From the NCBI GenBank assembly GCA_017434895.1, contig JAFSGB010000028.1, positions 1 through 64,000 of the forward strand: a DNA stretch of 64,000 nt, given 5' to 3'. The position numbers and the translations under genes were made by a program. This stretch comes from Clostridia bacterium. GTDB taxonomy: Bacteria; Bacillota; Clostridia; Oscillospirales; Acutalibacteraceae. Under the pieces are notes generated by a model. The model saw only the letters and a list, made by a program, of their open reading frames with translations. It was not told the DNA's origin and did no database searches. Positions 51,658 through 60,647 of the stretch are shown in pieces (position 1 is the stretch's first letter; every line of letters starts with the position of its first letter).

Positions 51658-53052
51658 TTACTTCATAAACTCGTACATTGCTCGGTAGCACATATAAATA
51701 TCAAGCTTAGCAGTGGTTTCGAATGGGGCGTGCATTGAAAGAACGGGAACACCTAAATCAACCACATCAATACCCATATTAGCAATAAACTGCGCCACCG
51801 TACCTCCGCCGCCAAGATCAACCTTACCAAGCTCACCGCTTTGCCAAATTATACTATTATCGTCCAACAACCTACGAATTTCTGCCATATATTCAGCGCT
51901 GGCATCGGAAGTGCCTGCCTTTCCTCTGGCGCCTGTGTACTTTGTAACCACAACGCCATAGTTTAAACGGCTTGCATTTCTTCTTTCCATAACATCCTGA
52001 AAGGTAGGGTCAAGGCCTGCATTAACATCGGCAGAAAGGCACTTTGAGTTCCTGATTGCAACAGTACCGTCACCACCCTGCATTTTAGCAAGGTCGCCTA
52101 TTACATAACGCAAAAAGTCGGATTCAAGACCGGTATTACCCATAGAGCCAACCTCTTCCTTGTCGGCAAGAATGGCAATAGCGGTTTTCTTAGGATTTTT
52201 AACATCAATAATTGCAGTAAGCGCAGGATAAGCACAAACTCGGTCGTCTTGACCGTAGGCTCCTACCATTGAACGGTCAAAACCTATATCACACGCTTTA
52301 AAGGCGGGTACAATTTCAAGCTCGGCCGAGAGGAAATCATCCTCCACAATGCCATATTTTTCGTTTAAAAGCTTTAAAATGTTAAGCTTTACAAGTTCAC
52401 TGCCCTTATCGTCCTTAAAGGGGTGGGAGCCAATTAAAACATTAAGCTCCTCACCCTTAATTCCCTCGTTCAAGGTGCGCTTGGACTGTTCCTGAGCGAG
52501 ATGCGGAAGCAGGTCATTAATAACAAGCTTAGGCTCATTATCATCTTCTCCAATGCAAACCTCTTTAACAGTGCCGTCCTTTAGCGCGAAAACGCCATGT
52601 AAAGCCAATGGTATTGCAGTCCACTGATATTTCTTAATTCCGCCGTAGTAGTGGGTTTTAAAGAGGGCAAGCTCGATTTCCTCATAAAGAGGGTTAGGCT
52701 TTAAATCAAGACGAGGAGAATCAATATGAGCAGCACTGATATTGATTCCCTTTTCAACCGGCTCACTTCCGATTACGCAAAGAGCAATACTTTTACCGCG
52801 GTTATTAATATAAATCCTATCGCCCGCAATATATTTTTTAGTACGGTCAAATTCGCAAAAGCCGTTTTCTTCTGCAAGCTTTATGGCGGCGACAACCGCC
52901 TCACGCTCGGTTTTAGCCTTATCCAAAAAAGTCTTGTAGCCCTCGGCGAAGCTATTGCTTTCAGCAATAATTTTATCATCCACCTTTAAAAGACCGTTTT
53001 TAGATGAGGTGCAAAGCTCTTTTTTAAGTTTTTCAGAAATAGTTTCACTCAT
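51658..53052 (-). CDS. M18-family aminopeptidase
   Basis: This 464-aa cytosolic metallo-aminopeptidase has AAHIDSPRLDLKPNPLYEE with the first metal His/Asp, FKTHYYGGIKKYQW, DDRVCAYPAL, ADKEEVGSMGNTG and VLSMHAPFE at the C-terminus. M18 enzymes form dodecameric tetrahedra and remove N-terminal residues, often acidic ones. Two metals are usually bound. It lies in the minus-strand housekeeping run between coaE and DUF1653. Confidence 0.93.
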   Translation of the reverse strand: MSETISEKLKKELCTSSKNGLLKVDDKIIAESNSFAEGYKTFLDKAKTEREAVVAAIKLAEENGFCEFDRTKKYIAGDRIYINNRGKSIALCVIGSEPVEKGINISAAHIDSPRLDLKPNPLYEEIELALFKTHYYGGIKKYQWTAIPLALHGVFALKDGTVKEVCIGEDDNEPKLVINDLLPHLAQEQSKRTLNEGIKGEELNVLIGSHPFKDDKGSELVKLNILKLLNEKYGIVEDDFLSAELEIVPAFKACDIGFDRSMVGAYGQDDRVCAYPALTAIIDVKNPKKTAIAILADKEEVGSMGNTGLESDFLRYVIGDLAKMQGGDGTVAIRNSKCLSADVNAGLDPTFQDVMERRNASRLNYGVVVTKYTGARGKAGTSDASAEYMAEIRRLLDDNSIIWQSGELGKVDLGGGGTVAQFIANMGIDVVDLGVPVLSMHAPFETTAKLDIYMCYRAMYEFMK

Positions 53053-53054
53053 TG

Positions 53055-53630
53055 TTATCGCTCCTTTATTTCCTTTAGTTTTTCCGCAAATTCACTTTTC
53101 AATTCTGCGGTATTGCCGTTATTGTAAATTATATAATCACAGTTTTCCTTGTAAAAGTCATCTGGCTTACCGGCGTTCATGCGAAGCATTGCGTCATCCT
53201 CGGTAATATTATCTCTTTTGGTAATTCTCTTAAGCCTAATTTCCCTATCTGCTAAGATACCTATAACTGCATCGCATTTTTTGTTTAAACCGCTCTCAAT
53301 TAAAGTGGGGGCATCAAGCAAAACATCCCCGTCGCATTCCTTTTCAACAAGCTTTACAATACAGGGCAGTAGCGTTTCATTTAAAAGCTCGGTGTTTTCC
53401 TTGTTCTTAAATGCCTTTGCCCCCAGTGCCTTGCGGTCAAGCTCGCCATTCGGGTTTAAAATATCCTCACCAAAAGCCGAAACTAAAGCCTTTAAGCCCT
53501 CAGTATCCTTTTCTACCGCCTTACGGGCTAATAAATCACAGTCAATCACCTTGAATCCAAAGCCTTTGGCGGTGGCGGTAAGACTGCTTTTCCCCGCTCC
53601 CGTAGGGCCTGTAAGACCTATAATTTTCAT
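53055..53630 (-). CDS. coaE: Dephospho-CoA kinase
   Basis: CoaE (191 aa) catalyses the last step of CoA synthesis. The P-loop is GLTGPTGAGKSS near the N-terminus; DCDLLARKAVEK, DAPTLIESGL and the LID arginines in RLKRITKRD follow. It starts 4 bp before the end of the tsaC gene and is coupled to it. Together with coaX in this window it covers both ends of CoA synthesis. Confidence 0.95.
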   Translation of the reverse strand: MKIIGLTGPTGAGKSSLTATAKGFGFKVIDCDLLARKAVEKDTEGLKALVSAFGEDILNPNGELDRKALGAKAFKNKENTELLNETLLPCIVKLVEKECDGDVLLDAPTLIESGLNKKCDAVIGILADREIRLKRITKRDNITEDDAMLRMNAGKPDDFYKENCDYIIYNNGNTAELKSEFAEKLKEIKER

Positions 53631-54637
53631 AAAGTAATCACCTTAAATCCCGAGGCTCTAAGCAGTCGGTTGTAAACCGCTAAGCCTATGCCCCTTTTTG
53701 AGGGCGCATGAATGTAAACCTCTTTAGCGCCCATTTCATCGACCTCTCTTAGAGCTTTAAATACACTGTGGGCAAGAGAGCTTTCGTCCTCCCCATCACC
53801 GTAACAAAGTGTAGGAATGGTAATTTTAGGAGTGTCTTCCTTAAAGCAAATTGCAACGCAGTTTTCCTTGGAATTTACAAGACCTACAAAAGCATCACTG
53901 TCACCCTCTACCAAAAAGCTTTCGGTTTTAGGGGCGTAATGCTTGTACTTCATTCCTGGGGATGCCACCAGCTCACCCTTTTCCGACTCTGATAAAACCG
54001 CCTTGTCAATAACAATATCGGGAATAATTTCCTTTAACTGTTCAGGGGTAATTCCACCCGGGCGAAGCAGTCTTGGTGGATTTTCGCAAAAGGTAACAAC
54101 AGTGGACTCCACACCCACTGCGCACTCGTCCGAATAAACAATAGCGTCAATTTTTCCGTCCAAATCTGCTTCAACATGGTAAGGGCTAGTAGGACTGGGA
54201 CTGCCGGAGGTATTAGCCGACGGAGCGGCTAACGGCACACCGCTTTGGCGGATGATTTCCAGTGCCACTGGGTTTTGTGGCATTCTTACTGCCACAGTAT
54301 CTAAATTTGGTGAAATACAGTCACCGACTTTGTCGGTTTTGGGCAGTATCATTGTAAAAGGTCCGCGCCAAAATTTTTCGGCGCACCGGAGTGCAATCTC
54401 GGGCACTTTCCTTGCAACAACACCTAGCATTTCCATATCAGAAATGTGTACTATAAGAGGGTTATCCTGCGGCCTGCCTTTAGCTTCGAAAATCTTTTTA
54501 ACCGCCGCTTCATCAAAGCAATTTGCGGCAAGTCCGTAAACCGTTTCGGTAGGGATTGCCACAACTCCGCCATTTTTTAGTATTTCGGCGGCTATTTCTA
54601 TACCTTTTTTATCAGCTTTTAGCTTTAATGTTTCCAT
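53627..54637 (-). CDS. tsaC: L-threonylcarbamoyladenylate synthase (long form)
   Basis: The 336-aa Sua5/YwlC-type enzyme makes threonylcarbamoyl-AMP for t6A37 in tRNAs that read ANN codons. The YrdC domain (about 1-210) contains GGVVAIPTETVYGLAANC, KGRPQDNPLIVHI, GPFTMILP and SANTSGSPSPT; a Sua5 C-terminal domain (about 230-336) with SPGMKYKHYAPK follows. It lies directly behind prfA. Confidence 0.93.
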   Translation of the reverse strand: METLKLKADKKGIEIAAEILKNGGVVAIPTETVYGLAANCFDEAAVKKIFEAKGRPQDNPLIVHISDMEMLGVVARKVPEIALRCAEKFWRGPFTMILPKTDKVGDCISPNLDTVAVRMPQNPVALEIIRQSGVPLAAPSANTSGSPSPTSPYHVEADLDGKIDAIVYSDECAVGVESTVVTFCENPPRLLRPGGITPEQLKEIIPDIVIDKAVLSESEKGELVASPGMKYKHYAPKTESFLVEGDSDAFVGLVNSKENCVAICFKEDTPKITIPTLCYGDGEDESSLAHSVFKALREVDEMGAKEVYIHAPSKRGIGLAVYNRLLRASGFKVITL

Positions 54638-55714
54638 TTAATTTTCCTGCTCGGCTTTCAAAGCCTCGGCGCGGTAGTGGGTGATTAATCCATCAACCAC
54701 CTCGTCAAGGTCACCGTTTAAAATTTGGTCTAATTTGTAAAGGGTCAGACCGATTCTGTGGTCGGTCACTCTGCCTTGAGGATAGTTATAGGTTCGGATT
54801 CTCTCACTTCTGTCGCCTGTACCTACTTGCGCCTTACGATCAGAGGCGATTGCCTCATCATGCTCGCGCTGAGCTACATCCAAAAGACGGGAACGCAAAA
54901 TTTTAAGCGCCTTATCCTTATTTTTAAACTGACTTCGCTCGTCCTGACATTCAACCACAGTACCTGTAGGCAAATGGGTTACACGAATAGCAGAGGAGGT
55001 TTTATTAATGTGCTGACCTCCTGCGCCCGAGGAACGAAAAGTGTCAATTTTAAGATCAGCGGGGTTAATTTCAAGCTCCACATCCTCAGCCTCGGGAAGC
55101 ACTGCAACAGTTACGGTTGATGTGTGAATTCTACCTTGAGTTTCGGTATCCGGCACACGCTGAACACGGTGAACACCGCTTTCAAACTTAAGTCGCGAAT
55201 AGGCACCCGCACCCTCAATCATAAAGCTTACTTCCTTGTAGCCACCAAGCTCGGTTTCGTTTTCGTTTACAACCTCTATATTCCAGCGTCTTGACTCGGC
55301 ATACATGGTATACATTCTGTAAAGACTGCCCGCAAAGAGGGCTGCCTCCTCACCGCCGGCACCACCTCGGATTTCCACAATAACATTCTTTTCGTCGTTA
55401 GGGTCTTTGGGAAGAAGTAAAATTTTAAGCTCATCAGAAAAGACGGCAATATTTTCCTTTGCCTCTTTAAGTTCCTCTTCTGCAAGCTCCTTTAGCTCCT
55501 TGTCGCCGCCGGCCTCGTTTAAAATTTCCAGAGCTTCCTTTTCCGCCTTACACGCGGCGGTATACTCCCTATACTTTTCAACGATGGGGGTAAGCTCGCT
55601 ATGCTCCTTCATTAGCTTTCTGAAAAGCTCATTGTTGGTTGCGACATCGGGGCGTGTCAGCTCAATCCCAACTTGCTCGTAACGGTTTACAACCGTTTCT
55701 AATTTATTAAACAT
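54638..55714 (-). CDS. prfA: Peptide chain release factor 1
   Basis: RF1 (358 aa) releases peptides at UAA and UAG. The catalytic GGQ is at 232-234 in [12 protein letters not shown], and the codon-reading tripeptide is PDT (188-190), a P-x-T form that marks RF1 rather than RF2. prmC, which methylates the GGQ glutamine and often sits next to prfA, is absent here; tsaC follows instead. The start follows AAGTATG with a weak site. Confidence 0.95.
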   Translation of the reverse strand: MFNKLETVVNRYEQVGIELTRPDVATNNELFRKLMKEHSELTPIVEKYREYTAACKAEKEALEILNEAGGDKELKELAEEELKEAKENIAVFSDELKILLLPKDPNDEKNVIVEIRGGAGGEEAALFAGSLYRMYTMYAESRRWNIEVVNENETELGGYKEVSFMIEGAGAYSRLKFESGVHRVQRVPDTETQGRIHTSTVTVAVLPEAEDVELEINPADLKIDTFRSSGAGGQHINKTSSAIRVTHLPTGTVVECQDERSQFKNKDKALKILRSRLLDVAQREHDEAIASDRKAQVGTGDRSERIRTYNYPQGRVTDHRIGLTLYKLDQILNGDLDEVVDGLITHYRAEALKAEQEN

Positions 55715-55716
55715 AC

Positions 55717-55905
55717 TTATTCTCCGTCAGTCTTAATAATTTTTCTTACATTTTTTTCGGCTTTTACACGGGGTATTATGATTTCGTGAGAGCATTTTTC
55801 GCAAATAAGCTTAAAATCAATTCCGATTCTTTTCACCTTAAAGGTGTTACACCCACATGGGTGGCTCTTTTTCATAACCAAACGGTCATTTAGCTGAATA
55901 TCCAT
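55717..55905 (-). CDS. DUF951-family zinc-ribbon-like protein
   Basis: The 62-aa protein matches DUF951: [39 protein letters not shown], with two cysteine pairs (CGC and CEKC) that probably bind zinc. Function unknown. It starts behind AAGGCGGTG and precedes prfA by 2 bp. Confidence 0.9.
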   Translation of the reverse strand: MDIQLNDRLVMKKSHPCGCNTFKVKRIGIDFKLICEKCSHEIIIPRVKAEKNVRKIIKTDGE

Positions 55906-55961
55906 AATACACCGCCTTTCTAACTTTATATTATATAATATCTTACATACAAAAGCAAGTT

Positions 55962-56246
55962 TTAAAGCGTGAAAAACCTATTTCTTTTACCCAAATTAAC
56001 AAAGGGCGCAGGGTCGGTGTTAACAAGTATTGTTTCCTGACCTATGACCGCAATTTCGCTCCAAGGAATTACAATGTCCTCATCTCTGCCTAAAATTCCG
56101 AAAAAACGGAGTTTGCCAAGGATTATAAGGGATTCTGCCTTACCATCAGGACAGCTAAATTCTACATCGCTTGGATACCCTAAAACACACCCATTTTTAA
56201 CGCAGACAACCTGCTTATTCCTAAGGTCACCGATTCTTGAAAACAT
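55962..56246 (-). CDS. YlmC/YmxH-type PRC-barrel protein
   Basis: This 94-aa protein has the YlmC/YmxH pattern: RIGDLRNKQVVCVKNGCVLGYPSDVEF, then LIILGKLRFFGILGRDEDIVIPWSEIAVIGQETILV. Related small proteins in Bacillus are linked to sporulation but have no defined activity. The frame is open six codons further, but AAAGGAG points to the ATG at 56246. The cell type it implies is an endospore-forming lineage, not necessarily a sporulating strain. Confidence 0.88.
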   Translation of the reverse strand: MFSRIGDLRNKQVVCVKNGCVLGYPSDVEFSCPDGKAESLIILGKLRFFGILGRDEDIVIPWSEIAVIGQETILVNTDPAPFVNLGKRNRFFTL

Positions 56247-56265
56247 ACATTTCGCTCCTTTCACA

Positions 56266-56298
56266 AAAAGCCCGAATCCTTTTAGAATTCGGGCTTTT
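56266..56298 (-). terminator. Terminator of the two membrane-protein genes
   Basis: AAAAGCCCGAAT pairs with ATTCGGGCTTTT; A and T runs flank both sides. Confidence 0.85.
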
Positions 56299-56326
56299 AA
56301 TACATTATATGATAGGAAGCTTTAAA

Positions 56327-57157
56327 CTAGTCATTAAATATGTTTTCGCCGTCCTCGTTTTCTCCATCTTCGGAAACTATCGGCTCGGGAGTGTAAACAC
56401 CAAGGTTGCGACGCATCTCCAAATCCTCGTCGGGGTGCTCCTCATAATAAGGGTCAATAATAAATTTCTTAATTGATGGGAAAACGCAGTACTGAATAAG
56501 CAAAAACTTGAATGTTGGGTGGATTGTTACAAGTATCATAAACTCAATACAAATGACAAGAATCGCATACTTAATAAGCAGTAACACAAGCCCTACTGCA
56601 ACAGCTAAAACCAAAGCTTGGGCTAAAAAGCAGATGAGATTGCTTTTAAGATTTATAAATACAAATCTAAAGCTATTTTTGTAAATCTGTTTAAGTGAAA
56701 ACTTAAAGGTTATCATAAGAGTCCAGATAAAGTAATTCATAACAGTGAAAACAAACATCAGTGTTAAACAAATACCCAAACCGATAGCTGAGGAAGTACC
56801 CTCACCCTTGTAAAAATAGTAAACATCAAAGGTTAAGAGAGCATAAACAATTATATTAATAATTCCCGCAGGCAATGCTTGGCGCCAGTTTTTCTTTATA
56901 GTATCAAAAAAATCACTAAGTCCGAAAGAATGCTTATCCCTTGCGGTGTTTCTTGCAACATTTGTTATACCTGCTATTGCCAAGCCAGATGTTATTTGGG
57001 GCAAGGAAATAAGTGAATAAACAAAGCTTATGGGGACAAATTTCCACAAATTTCTGAAAAAAGTTTCAAAAAACACAACAAAGGTGCGCTTTTTAGGGGC
57101 GTTTTTTGAAATTCCGGGGCCCTCTTTCGTGAAATTAATTAAACCGAATAATGCCAT
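56327..57157 (-). CDS. YesL-like (DUF624) membrane protein
   Basis: The 276-aa protein has about five membrane helices and resembles the YesL/DUF624 group: FFRNLWKFVPISFVYSLISLP, LSDFFDTIKKNWRQALPAG and a conserved loop after it. An acidic C-terminal tail of about 35 residues ends in EDGENEDGENIF. YesL proteins often occur with sugar-uptake genes but their function is unknown. It lies 12 bp behind another membrane-protein gene. Confidence 0.75.
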   Translation of the reverse strand: MALFGLINFTKEGPGISKNAPKKRTFVVFFETFFRNLWKFVPISFVYSLISLPQITSGLAIAGITNVARNTARDKHSFGLSDFFDTIKKNWRQALPAGIINIIVYALLTFDVYYFYKGEGTSSAIGLGICLTLMFVFTVMNYFIWTLMITFKFSLKQIYKNSFRFVFINLKSNLICFLAQALVLAVAVGLVLLLIKYAILVICIEFMILVTIHPTFKFLLIQYCVFPSIKKFIIDPYYEEHPDEDLEMRRNLGVYTPEPIVSEDGENEDGENIFND

Positions 57158-57169
57158 TTTTTATATCCT

Positions 57170-57865
57170 CTATTTCCCTTTTCTGTAAATGATTCTTTCC
57201 CAAATTGAGAAATCCTTATAACCTAAATAGTATCCTAAAAATGCCATAAAGGGCAGTAAAAGCAATGAAATTGCAATTAAAACAATCTGCCAAATATGAA
57301 GGGCTGAAAAGCTCATGGTGCTACCTGCAATAAGCTCGATTACAGGATATTGCACTGAATTGAGCATTTTGAAAATCACTATTGGAAAATCCGTTGCAGC
57401 CGCAAAAATTAGGAAAAGAAAAGCGGGAATAATTGCTAAAAGTCCCAATTTTAAGCCCTTTAACGGATTTGGTTTGCTGTTTCCCGTCAGCACTAAATTT
57501 CGTTCCTTATAGCCTCTCTCCCAAAGATAAGGGTAAACCATGCAAGACAAAATACCTATGTTAAATATTTGTATAATTATACCCGCGGCTATGTCTCCCC
57601 CGACGGATGTCTCGCGTAGCTTTTGTTGGTTTACGGTATACCCCTGCGCCTCGTATTGCTTTACCCTTGTATCCTCACCATCTTTGATATAATGTGTATA
57701 GTTTATTATATCTTTGCCCTTGGTTGCAGTAACATAATAACCCGTAACCTCTGAAAAAGCGGTAACCATTAGTGAAGTAATGGAAATTACAATAAAAAAA
57801 CAGAAGAAATTTGTAATTAATGCTTTTCCGAATAGCTTAAGTGCACCTTTAAACATTTCTTTCAT
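57170..57865 (-). CDS. Membrane protein of unknown function
   Basis: This 231-aa protein has an N-terminal helix (FFCFFIVISITSLMVTAF), an extracellular-type loop of about 50 residues with Tyr- and charge-rich sequence, and three further helix regions, ending in a basic RIIYRKGK. It resembles DUF624-type partners in layout and may form a complex with the following YesL-like protein. No motif was recognised. An AGGAGAT site precedes the ATG. Confidence 0.65.
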   Translation of the reverse strand: MKEMFKGALKLFGKALITNFFCFFIVISITSLMVTAFSEVTGYYVTATKGKDIINYTHYIKDGEDTRVKQYEAQGYTVNQQKLRETSVGGDIAAGIIIQIFNIGILSCMVYPYLWERGYKERNLVLTGNSKPNPLKGLKLGLLAIIPAFLFLIFAAATDFPIVIFKMLNSVQYPVIELIAGSTMSFSALHIWQIVLIAISLLLLPFMAFLGYYLGYKDFSIWERIIYRKGK

Positions 57866-57912
57866 TTTAATCTCCTAAAAAATAATTAATTATATTATAT
57901 TATACGCTACAC

Positions 57913-57951
57913 AAAAAAGCAAGAAAACAAAATTCGTTTCCTTGCTTTTTT
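57913..57951 (-). terminator. Terminator of the small protein gene at 57961
   Basis: AAAAAAGCAAG pairs with CTTGCTTTTTT with an extra AAAAC/GTTT inner stem, on the downstream side of the minus-strand gene. Confidence 0.8.
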
Positions 57952-57960
57952 ACAGATTAT

Positions 57961-58239
57961 TTACAATATTAATTTTAGTCCCAATCCTACTAAAGCTAAA
58001 ATACCGATAGTAACGGTTAAAATTAAACAGTTTTTCTGTTTTTTTCGGTTTTTTCTGAGCGTCGGCACCCCTAAAGCGGCCGTTTGCCCCAACCCCAAGG
58101 ACAAATACTCCGCAGCATCATATATCTGCTCGGCAGTCAAATCGCCATACTCGGGGGTAACATAAAAAACAATCTTTTCGAAAAATTTATTGCCTGTATT
58201 ATTAACCTCTATAACCCTTTTATTAACACCCTTAACCAT
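57961..58239 (-). CDS. Small conserved Clostridia protein with C-terminal membrane helix
   Basis: The 92-aa protein starts MVKGVNKRVIEVNNTGNKFFEKIVFYV, a KGVxxRVI opening seen in short hypothetical proteins of Clostridia, and ends in one hydrophobic helix (CLILTVTIGILALVGLGLKL). No function is known. AAAGGAG supports the ATG at 58239; the longer frame lacks a site. Confidence 0.65.
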   Translation of the reverse strand: MVKGVNKRVIEVNNTGNKFFEKIVFYVTPEYGDLTAEQIYDAAEYLSLGLGQTAALGVPTLRKNRKKQKNCLILTVTIGILALVGLGLKLIL

Positions 58240-58304
58240 TAAAACAACTCCTTTAAGGTTAGTTTTACCATAAAAAGGAATGCTTATACAAGTTAACATA
58301 AAAA

Positions 58305-58364
58305 TGTGGATAACTCGGTGGAAATGTTGATTAACTCACAGTTTTTCGTGTTTTTTTATCCACC
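58305..58364. promoter_or_regulatory. DnaA-box-like pair
   Basis: TGTGGATAA at 58305-58313 is a perfect DnaA box (TTATCCACA on the minus strand) and TTATCCACC at 58356-58364 differs in one base. Only these two are present, with no dnaA/dnaN and no AT-rich unwinding array, so a titration or regulatory site is more likely than an origin. Confidence 0.4.
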
Positions 58365-58399
58365 AAAACATTATTTTTTGGTGTTATGTAAACTAAATT

Positions 58400-59089
58400 T
58401 TATTCCTCGGGGCGTCTGCCAGTGAGGAAAGCAACGGCATTTTCCACAGAATTCAGCTCCTCGGGAGTTGCCTTTTTCTCCCCTGCAGAGCGGTAGTCAT
58501 AAACCTTGCAGTATTCGGTTATGTTATCATAAAGGGTCTTAGAGTAATTCCCCGTAATACGGGTAAGATTATCCATAAATTCTCCGCCATAGCGTCTCAT
58601 TTTACGCTTATCAAAGGAAGCCACAAGCCGCTCAAAATGTGGTAAACAAAACTGGGGCTGAGCGTTGAACATATCGCGGAAATCCCTCTGCTCCTCGTAG
58701 GTGCGGTAGATAGTTTCAATCATTCTCGAAAGACCAAACTCAATCTTGTCGCAGATAAAGCAGGTTTCACTGATTTTTGCCGCCTTTTCGCCCTTTTTAC
58801 CCGCAGAAATAAGTTTTTTATCAAAAATTTTGCGGTTAATTTCATCAACGTGGGTTTGAAGCATAAGGCTTAGCTGAAGTCTGCCGCGAGTAGCAAGCAT
58901 TTTATCGTAATGCCGTTCGCAAAATCCCACCTTGTTGGTTTCAATTCTAACATCCGGCTCCATCATAGCATCGCCTAAAATATACTCTACAATCCTTTTT
59001 TCTGCCCTTTCATACATTCTGCAGATAGGACAGCCGTCGGTTTCCTCGAATATTTCGCTGACAGGTATGGTACAGATATCGTCACGCAT
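58400..59089 (-). CDS. DUF6062-like cysteine-rich protein
   Basis: This 229-aa soluble protein has three Cys/His clusters: CPICRMYER near the start, FCERHYDKM, CFICDKI and FCLPHFERL. The paired CxxC and CxxH spacing fits the DUF6062 family of Clostridia and suggests metal binding, zinc or Fe-S. Function unknown. The GTG three codons upstream overlaps the ribosome site, so the ATG at 59089 behind GGAG is used. It is divergent from ogg. Confidence 0.75.
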   Translation of the reverse strand: MRDDICTIPVSEIFEETDGCPICRMYERAEKRIVEYILGDAMMEPDVRIETNKVGFCERHYDKMLATRGRLQLSLMLQTHVDEINRKIFDKKLISAGKKGEKAAKISETCFICDKIEFGLSRMIETIYRTYEEQRDFRDMFNAQPQFCLPHFERLVASFDKRKMRRYGGEFMDNLTRITGNYSKTLYDNITEYCKVYDYRSAGEKKATPEELNSVENAVAFLTGRRPEE

Positions 59090-59113
59090 AGCACACACTC
59101 CAAAATTTTTCTG

Positions 59114-59147
59114 TTGTCATTATAACACAAAAATTGTATAATGACAA
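59114..59147. promoter_or_regulatory. Symmetric overlapping divergent promoters
   Basis: Plus: TTGTCA (59114-59119) and TATAAT (59137-59142). Minus: TTGTCA (59142-59147) and TATAAT (59119-59124). Both have 17-bp spacers, and an 11-bp inverted repeat, TTGTCATTATA/TATAATGACAA, forms both. Each -35 abuts the other's -10, so the two promoters should exclude each other. Confidence 0.85.
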
Positions 59148-59161
59148 TACGAGGTGAAAAA

Positions 59162-59995
59162 ATGTTTACTGCCGATTTTAGAAACAATAATACATATTTA
59201 ACACTTTCCGATCCCTTTTCTCTGGCACAGACCCTCGACTGCGGTCAAGCCTTCAGATTTGAGGCTTTAAGTGACACTAAATGGGGCGGTGTTGCCTGCG
59301 ATAGGTACATTGAACTGGAAAAAACGCCTGACGGACAAATTATTTTGTATAATGTTACAAAAGAGGATTTCGAGGAAATTTGGCGCGATTATTTTGATTT
59401 AAACCGCGATTACAGTGAAATAATTGAAAAAATCAGCGAAAACGAGGTGCTCAAAACCGCCTCGAATTACGGTAGCGGTATCCGAGTTTTAAATCAGCCT
59501 CCTTGGGAAACCCTTTGCTCCTTTATAATTTCCCAGAACAACAACATTAAGCGAATTAAGGGTATTATTTCCCGTCTTTGCGAAAACTATGGCGAAAAAA
59601 TCGAGGGTGGCTACACCTTTCCCACCGCCGAACGTTTGGCAAAATTAGAGGTTGAGGATTTAGCACCCTTAAGAGCAGGCTTTAGGGCTAAATACATAAT
59701 TGATGCCGCAAGAAAGGTAGCAGGCGGTGAAATAAAGCTTGAAGCTTTAAAGGATATGCCCTATGAGGAGGCTCAAAAGGAACTTTTGAAGATTAAAGGC
59801 GTAGGTCCAAAGGTTGCCGACTGTGCGTTGCCTTTTTCCCACCGACACATTGAGGCATTACCTCGGGATGTCTGGATTAAAAGAGCGTTACAGGTGCTTT
59901 TTGACGGTGAACTTCCCAAAGTAGCCCTTCCCTATGCAGGTATTGTTCAGCAGTATATTTTCTTTTATGCCAGAGAAACAAAGCTCGAAATATAG
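59162..59995 (+). CDS. ogg: 8-oxoguanine DNA glycosylase
   Basis: The 277-aa protein has an OGG_N-like N-terminal domain and the HhH-GPD domain: SFIISQNNNIKRI, then KIKGVGPKVADCALPF with the probable catalytic Lys217, and LPRDVWIK with Asp236. It should excise 8-oxoG opposite C and cleave the strand. The frame is open seven codons upstream, but GAGGTG points to the ATG at 59162. This layout fits the OGG1-like group rather than AlkA. Confidence 0.88.
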   Translation: MFTADFRNNNTYLTLSDPFSLAQTLDCGQAFRFEALSDTKWGGVACDRYIELEKTPDGQIILYNVTKEDFEEIWRDYFDLNRDYSEIIEKISENEVLKTASNYGSGIRVLNQPPWETLCSFIISQNNNIKRIKGIISRLCENYGEKIEGGYTFPTAERLAKLEVEDLAPLRAGFRAKYIIDAARKVAGGEIKLEALKDMPYEEAQKELLKIKGVGPKVADCALPFSHRHIEALPRDVWIKRALQVLFDGELPKVALPYAGIVQQYIFFYARETKLEI

Positions 59996-60013
59996 AAATT
60001 TTTAAAAACCGAA

Positions 60014-60038
60014 ATCCCCTCATTTAGAGGGGATTTTC
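60014..60038. terminator. Bidirectional terminator, ogg / tspO
   Basis: AAATCCCCTC (60014-60023) pairs with GAGGGGATTT (60029-60038), with A and T runs at the ends. Confidence 0.85.
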
Positions 60039-60045
60039 AATGTGA

Positions 60046-60513
60046 TCAGTTTAATATTACAATACCTAAATTAAGATAAGCCGCAAAGGTAACCCATAAT
60101 AAATAGGGTATCATTAAATAGCCTGCAGCTTTATTAATTTTCCAAAATTTTACCGTTGTTATGATTATAAGCACCCACATAATCATCAGCCACACAAAGG
60201 CTACGGTGTAAAGCTCCCACGAAAAGAAAATAATCGACCAAAAGAAATTAAAAAACAATTGAATCCCGTAAATAAGCAGTGCATTGTTTTTCTTGTAAGC
60301 GGGAGCCGAATCGGTATAAACCAAATAGCTTGCAAATCCCATTAAAAGATAGAGGAGTGTCCAAGCCACAGGAAAAACCCAAGAAGGCGGTGACAATGGC
60401 GGCTTATCTAAGGTTTTAAAGGTATCCATTCTGCCAGTAAACAAAGCGGACAGACCCCCAACCAAAAGAGGTATTAAAAGGGCAATAATAAGAGGTTTTT
60501 TCTTAATTGTCAT
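60046..60513 (-). CDS. tspO: TspO/MBR-family membrane protein
   Basis: The 155-aa protein has five membrane helices and TspO motifs: PLLVGGLSALFTG, the LDKPPLSPPSWVFPVAWTLLYLLMG segment with conserved Pro and Trp, NFFWSIIFFSWE and AAYLNLGI. TspO proteins bind tetrapyrroles and are tied to porphyrin and stress responses; the role here is unknown. The GTG three codons earlier overlaps the ribosome site, so the ATG at 60513 is used. Confidence 0.9.
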   Translation of the reverse strand: MTIKKKPLIIALLIPLLVGGLSALFTGRMDTFKTLDKPPLSPPSWVFPVAWTLLYLLMGFASYLVYTDSAPAYKKNNALLIYGIQLFFNFFWSIIFFSWELYTVAFVWLMIMWVLIIITTVKFWKINKAAGYLMIPYLLWVTFAAYLNLGIVILN

Positions 60514-60607
60514 ATAAATCACCTATTGCAATTATATGTGTGAATTTTTCAATTTATACAAATTGAAAGGAACTGTTTTGTTAAAATAGAATTTATATAA
60601 ACAGAAA

Positions 60608-60636
60608 AAAGGAGCCTTTTAAAAGGCTCCTTTAAT
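60608..60636. terminator. Terminator of the surface-protein gene
   Basis: AAAGGAGCCTTTT (60608-60620) and AAAAGGCTCCTTT (60621-60633) form a perfect 13-bp palindrome. Confidence 0.85.
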
Positions 60637-60647
60637 TTTGTTTTAAT

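Noticed and set aside
58305..58364. Replication origin
   Set aside because: Two DnaA boxes only, with no dnaA, dnaN or AT-rich unwinding element.
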